Source: Solirubrobacter sp963724195 (GTDB lineage: Bacteria > Actinomycetota > Thermoleophilia > Solirubrobacterales > Solirubrobacteraceae). From it: DNA of 64,000 bases. The notes beneath the pieces were generated by a model. The model saw nothing but the letters and a program-made list of their open reading frames with translations, searched no databases and was not told where the DNA came from. The position numbers and the translations under genes are program-made. The stretch is taken from positions 372,001 to 436,000 of the forward strand of contig CAVRTQ010000016.1 of the NCBI GenBank assembly GCA_963724195.1, given 5' to 3'. The first letter of the stretch is position 1; each line of letters opens with the position of its first letter. Positions 63,382 through 64,000 of the stretch are shown piece after piece.

Positions 63382-64000
63382 CCCCCACCACGCTGTTCGA
63401 CAAGATCTGGTCCGCGCACGAGATCGCGCCGGGGCTCATCTTCATCGACCTCCACCTCGTGCACGAGGTGACGAGCCCGCAGGCGTTCGAGGGCCTCCGG
63501 CTCGCGGGCCGCGAGGTCCGCCGCCCCGACCGCACGCTCGCCACCGCCGACCACAACGTCCCGACCGACGGCACGCCGGTCAGCGCGAAGATCCGCGACG
63601 CGCTCTCCCGGCGCCAGGTGGAGGCGCTCGAGGCCAACTGCGACGAGTTCGGCATCCCGGTCTACTCGCTGGGCTCGGACCGCCAGGGGATCGTGCACAT
63701 CATCGGCCCGGAGCTCGGCGTCACGCAGCCCGGCATGACGATCGTCTGCGGCGACTCCCACACCGCCACGCACGGCGCGTTCGGGGCGCTCGCGTTCGGC
63801 ATCGGCACGTCCGAGGTCGAGCACGTCCTGGCCACGCAGACGCTCTCCCAGCCCAAGCCGAAGTCGATGCGGATCAACTACGTGGGCGAGCTCGGCCACG
63901 GCGTCACCGCCAAGGACCTGATCCTCGGCACGATCGGCCAGATGGGCACCAACGGCGCCGCCGGCCACGTCGTCGAGTTCGCGGGCGACGTGATCCGCGG
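63378..64000 (+). CDS. leuC: 3-isopropylmalate dehydratase large subunit, N-terminal part
   Basis: Aconitase-family enzyme isomerising 2- to 3-isopropylmalate. The visible 207 residues include TLFDKIWSAHEIAPG, FIDLHLVHEVTSPQAFEGLR, ATADHNVPT and the motif VCGDSHTATHGAFGALAFGI then GTSEVEHVLATQTL. The Fe-S cysteines lie beyond the right edge. The protein is cut by the window end. leuD is expected downstream. Confidence 0.95.
   Translation, partial: MTPTTLFDKIWSAHEIAPGLIFIDLHLVHEVTSPQAFEGLRLAGREVRRPDRTLATADHNVPTDGTPVSAKIRDALSRRQVEALEANCDEFGIPVYSLGSDRQGIVHIIGPELGVTQPGMTIVCGDSHTATHGAFGALAFGIGTSEVEHVLATQTLSQPKPKSMRINYVGELGHGVTAKDLILGTIGQMGTNGAAGHVVEFAGDVIR

Overview
The window is about 64 kb of very GC-rich, gene-dense bacterial chromosome. 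Gene order and protein style point to an actinobacterium, probably class Thermoleophilia (Solirubrobacterales). That placement is inferred from overall protein character, an actinobacterial-type SerC, a DasR/dre-like GlcNAc regulon and a HPr/EI/DhaM dihydroxyacetone system; no marker-gene tree could be run. I see no CRISPR array, transposon, phage gene, rRNA or tRNA. No gene-free stretch exceeds about 300 bases.

Layout. 1-3.9 kb: a secreted carboxypeptidase-like protein, a secreted beta-helix protein and a queuosine-salvage enzyme. 4-14 kb: PcrA/UvrD helicase, an MFS exporter, gamma-glutamyltransferase, folD and the tRNA amidotransferase operon gatCAB. 14-18 kb: dihydroxyacetone kinase (dhaK, dhaL), PTS enzyme I, and convergent HPr and DhaM, a self-contained PEP phosphorelay. 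18-21.6 kb: a LuxR-type response regulator and histidine kinase divergent from an ABC-2 transporter. 21.6-24.4 kb: rpsD and small uncharacterised membrane proteins. 24.5-26.7 kb: ilvB-ilvN. 26.8-35.4 kb: a menaquinone cluster (menF, D, H, C, A, B, E) with three unknown small genes. 35.4-36.25 kb: an AbiEi-type HTH/DUF559 nuclease-like fusion whose start codon lies at the centre of a long palindrome. 36.3-41.1 kb: a ZTP-type riboswitch, serC, a methyltransferase, ilvC, serA. 41.1-47.4 kb: a dre-like operator, a DasR-like regulator and an N-acetylglucosamine-type ABC uptake operon with nagA. 47.3-57.7 kb: a beta-propeller protein, the polyamine transporter potABCD, a PucR regulator, and an aminotransferase and FAD oxidase for amine breakdown. 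57.7-60.1 kb: a SulP transporter with a cysteine-free ArsR regulator and a divergent flavin-type oxidoreductase. 60.1-64 kb: leucine biosynthesis (leader peptide, leuA, a patatin, a XRE-cupin regulator, start of leuC).

The core theme is branched-chain amino acid, serine and one-carbon metabolism (ilvBN, ilvC, leuAC, serAC, folD), with two recognisable RNA switches: a ZTP-type aptamer before serC and a ribosome-stalling leucine leader before leuA. Catabolic modules for GlcNAc, polyamines and dihydroxyacetone each carry or adjoin their own regulator or phosphoryl carrier.

Quality caveat. About 20 genes, including obligatory ones such as gatB, pcrA and leuA, contain one to five single-base shifts (about 40 in all, nearly all extra bases) that break otherwise well conserved reading frames. 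I treat these as probable sequence errors and annotate each gene across its full extent, giving the approximate shift positions. Convergent neighbours often overlap at their 3' ends, and many genes are coupled by ATGA, GTGA or TTGA overlaps.
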